In this document: positions 5,245 to 7,233 of the stretch, piece after piece
Layout: every line of letters starts with the position of its first letter
How positions within the stretch are numbered: the stretch's first letter is position 1
From: Anaerolineae bacterium
Lineage (GTDB): Bacteria > Chloroflexota > Anaerolineae > B4-G1 > SLSP01
Direction: 5' to 3'
DNA: 7,233 nucleotides
Assembly: GCA_016934645.1 (NCBI GenBank)
Contig: JAFGSL010000421.1
Coordinates: 1-7,233 of the forward strand
Made by a program: the position numbers and the translations under genes
Notes under the pieces: generated by a model
Seen by the model: only the letters and a program-made list of their open reading frames with translations
The model's database searches: none
What the model was told of the DNA's origin: nothing

Positions 5245-7233
5245 TTAACTCGGTACTCCTACGTCCAGTGCATCAACCGCAACCTCGCCATTATCCCACA
5301 CAACGACGCCTGTTCCCATCACCGGAATCTCGACGGTTCCGCCGGGCGTGGTGAGCGTAAGTGGCGCAGGCATCAGCCCATGATACGCTGCCACATAATG
5401 CCCGGTCGCGGGACTGGCGAAGAGCCACGCGCTTTCAGTCGCACAGTCCAGCGTCGCGCCGCCAACTTCGATGTGACCGGTACGCGACTGCCGTGCCACC
5501 GGACTTTCGAGCATCGGCCAGCCCAGGTCGCCGTCCTGCGTCCAGCGCCGTTTGAGCGCCCAGGCCATCAAGTCTACCTCGATACCCAGCGTTTGTCCAT
5601 CGCGGCCATACTCGACCGTCCACAGGCGCTCGCCTTCGGCAGTGTAGGTGAACGGCGCTCCGGTCTCATCCAGCAGCGCGCCGGACGCCACCGTCTGCCC
5701 AAAGGCACGCCCATCGGAATACGCAGCACGTTCGGCCACTTCCAGGTAGACGCCACACTGCGGTTTGCCCTTGTAGAACGCGCCGGGCCAGCCCATCTCC
5801 CAGAAGCCTTTTTCCGGGCCAAGGTAATTGTAGATTTCGAGAACGAGGTCGCCCGCGCGTTCCACCAGGCGGATAGGCGCATCACGGCCCATATCGGTAT
5901 GCGTGAGAGGTAACACGGCAAACAAGGCATTCCCACTTCCCACAACCACGACTTTGCCTGACGGCACATCCACCGGAAGCGACTCGATTCGCTGATCGCC
6001 CACCCAGATTTCGTCCACCAACGTGCGCTGCGTCCAGATGAAGGCCGCTTTCGCACTGTGGATCGTTCCCAGCCGTCCCACAGTGTACAAGCCGATAGCG
6101 CGATTGCCCTGCTGCACGCCGTAGAACTGCCCCTCTTCGACGAGATTGCGCGATTTGGTGCGATCGGTGGCGTGGTAGAAGTCGCCGAGCCATTTATCGT
6201 TGGTCAGATAGCGGGTGTAGAGAACGCCCGGCCTGTTCGCGCCAGGACGGTCGTAGTGGCACATCATCACATTCGATTGCCCGCCCGCCTCCTTGACTGA
6301 GACGCCCAGAGCAAACGAGGGACTATGGAACGTGGTTAGGCCCAACTGCCGCTCCGCAAACGCCGTCTCATCCACCTGGAATGCCGCCGGGCGCGCATCC
6401 AGCGCGTCGGCGATCCACGCGGGCAGTGTGCCATCGGCGATCCAGCGACGCAGCATCGCCACTTCGGCCTCGGTCTCGCAGACGACGCTCGGATGATAGG
6501 CGCGGCTGTGCGGACCGGTCCAGCGCCCCGTCGCCGCGTGGATGTGCAACACGGCGCTCAGGCCCAAGCGCGCCAGCGCCGTCCGCGCGCGGATGCGCGT
6601 ATCGGCGTGGCAGGTCAGTGACGCAAGCCGGGCGAGCGCGCGGATCGTGACAGCGCTGTACGTCGGGCTGTTGTATTCGAAGGGGTGGCCTTGTTGATCG
6701 GTCAACGCCATCCACAGCGCGAGTTTGCTGTAGCCGCGCTGCGCGATGTCGGCATCATCAAGTAGTTCCCCGCCCAAACAGGTGTTGAGAATGTCGAGCA
6801 GCGTGATGTTGGTGTAGACCGGCAGCACGTCCAGGCGGCGGATTTCATCCAGGCCAAGGCGGATGGCGTCCAGCACACGGTCTCGCATCTCGGGCGAGAG
6901 GCAATCCGCGTGTTGCAGCATCATCGGGATGAGGTGTTCGAGGTTGAATTCGACGGCGTTGAGGTCCTGCACTACCGTGTCTTCGATCATCCACATAAAG
7001 TTGCCGTAGTGTGGGTCGTCGGGGTGACGTTCCTGAGCCCGCAGCACCACGTCGAGGACCTTGTGCGCCAATTCCAGATCCTCTGGCGCGCCGTTCGCCA
7101 CGAGCCGCGCGGCAAAGCTCGCGCCCTGCCGCGACTCGTGGAAGATGCCGTTTTCGGTCGTTTTCGCGATCAGGTATGTCTCAGGATTGAAATTTTCCGG
7201 CAAAGGCAGAGGGGTCAGCCTGGATTCTCCGTC
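5245..7233 (-). CDS. Putative polysaccharide-lyase-like protein (helical toroid plus beta domain), 5'-truncated
   Basis: I do not recognise a named family with certainty. Numbering from the TTG at 7203, residues about 40-270 are helix-rich with paired amphipathic helices (LNAVEFNLEHLIPMMLQHAD, MRDRVLDAIRLGLDEIRRLD, TNITLLDILNTCLGGELL). EYNSPTYSAVTIRALARLAS (176-195) resembles the toroid of heparinase II/III-like and related lyases, where Asn, Tyr and His act in catalysis; GPHSRAYHPSV (230-240) is another conserved-looking stretch. From about 285 the protein is strand-rich with many Gly, Trp and Tyr (GLYTVGRLGT, EIYNYLGP, WEMGWPGAFY), consistent with the C-terminal beta-sandwich domain of such enzymes. 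The frame is open to the window edge, encoding DGESRLTPLP before the TTG. That TTG has no Shine-Dalgarno site, so the true start probably lies outside and a signal peptide cannot be judged. By eye it is clearly more GC-rich than its neighbours. Position beside a PL22 lyase supports glycan processing; substrate unknown. Confidence 0.6.
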   Translation of the reverse strand, partial: DGESRLTPLPLPENFNPETYLIAKTTENGIFHESRQGASFAARLVANGAPEDLELAHKVLDVVLRAQERHPDDPHYGNFMWMIEDTVVQDLNAVEFNLEHLIPMMLQHADCLSPEMRDRVLDAIRLGLDEIRRLDVLPVYTNITLLDILNTCLGGELLDDADIAQRGYSKLALWMALTDQQGHPFEYNSPTYSAVTIRALARLASLTCHADTRIRARTALARLGLSAVLHIHAATGRWTGPHSRAYHPSVVCETEAEVAMLRRWIADGTLPAWIADALDARPAAFQVDETAFAERQLGLTTFHSPSFALGVSVKEAGGQSNVMMCHYDRPGANRPGVLYTRYLTNDKWLGDFYHATDRTKSRNLVEEGQFYGVQQGNRAIGLYTVGRLGTIHSAKAAFIWTQRTLVDEIWVGDQRIESLPVDVPSGKVVVVGSGNALFAVLPLTHTDMGRDAPIRLVERAGDLVLEIYNYLGPEKGFWEMGWPGAFYKGKPQCGVYLEVAERAAYSDGRAFGQTVASGALLDETGAPFTYTAEGERLWTVEYGRDGQTLGIEVDLMAWALKRRWTQDGDLGWPMLESPVARQSRTGHIEVGGATLDCATESAWLFASPATGHYVAAYHGLMPAPLTLTTPGGTVEIPVMGTGVVVWDNGEVAVDALDVGVPS

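Noticed and set aside
5380..5913. Long plus-strand frame (177 codons) opposite the lyase-like gene
   Set aside because: It is a shadow frame in GC-rich coding DNA, low in complexity and rich in Arg/Ala/Pro, with no recognisable domain.

Overview
The window is bacterial, densely coded and cut at both ends: the first gene lacks its 5' end at base 1 and the last (minus strand) lacks its 5' end at base 7233. The gene set suggests an environmental bacterium, most plausibly Chloroflexota (Anaerolineae-like): a very short Flp-type pilin with a nine-residue leader, a membrane-fused spermidine-synthase-like protein, GTG start usage, and carbohydrate-active genes without nearby transporters. That placement is inference from gene style; no rRNA or marker gene is present to settle it.

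Layout. On the plus strand, bases 2-1033 hold mtnA (methylthioribose-1-phosphate isomerase, methionine salvage). A 156-base gap follows with a good sigma-70-type promoter and a strong ribosome binding site. These serve a 54-residue Flp/Fap-type pilin (1190-1354), which ends at a textbook intrinsic terminator (1374-1408). The pilin therefore looks like a self-contained transcription unit.

From 7233 back to 1407 everything is on the minus strand, in the order: (1) a large protein resembling (alpha/alpha)-toroid plus beta-sandwich polysaccharide lyases, N-terminus missing; (2) after 24 bases, a seven-helix membrane protein fused to a spermidine-synthase-like Rossmann domain; (3) after a 97-base gap filled with short tandem repeats, an oligogalacturonate lyase (PL22); (4) overlapping it by four bases (GTGA), a membrane-anchored or exported GH18-like TIM-barrel protein. 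The last stop codon lies inside the T-tract of the pilin terminator, so the two convergent units meet there with no spare DNA.

How they may work together. The oligogalacturonate lyase is the firmest functional anchor of the minus-strand group: it cleaves short oligogalacturonides, chiefly digalacturonate, to 5-keto-4-deoxyuronate. A lyase-like protein at one end and a GH18-like protein at the other suggest acidic polysaccharide or glycan processing, but only the PL22 member has a confident substrate. The spermidine-synthase-like protein does not obviously fit that pathway and lacks the acidic residue of the usual GGGDG motif. No CRISPR array, insertion sequence, tRNA or rRNA was seen. There is no gene-free stretch above 300 bases.
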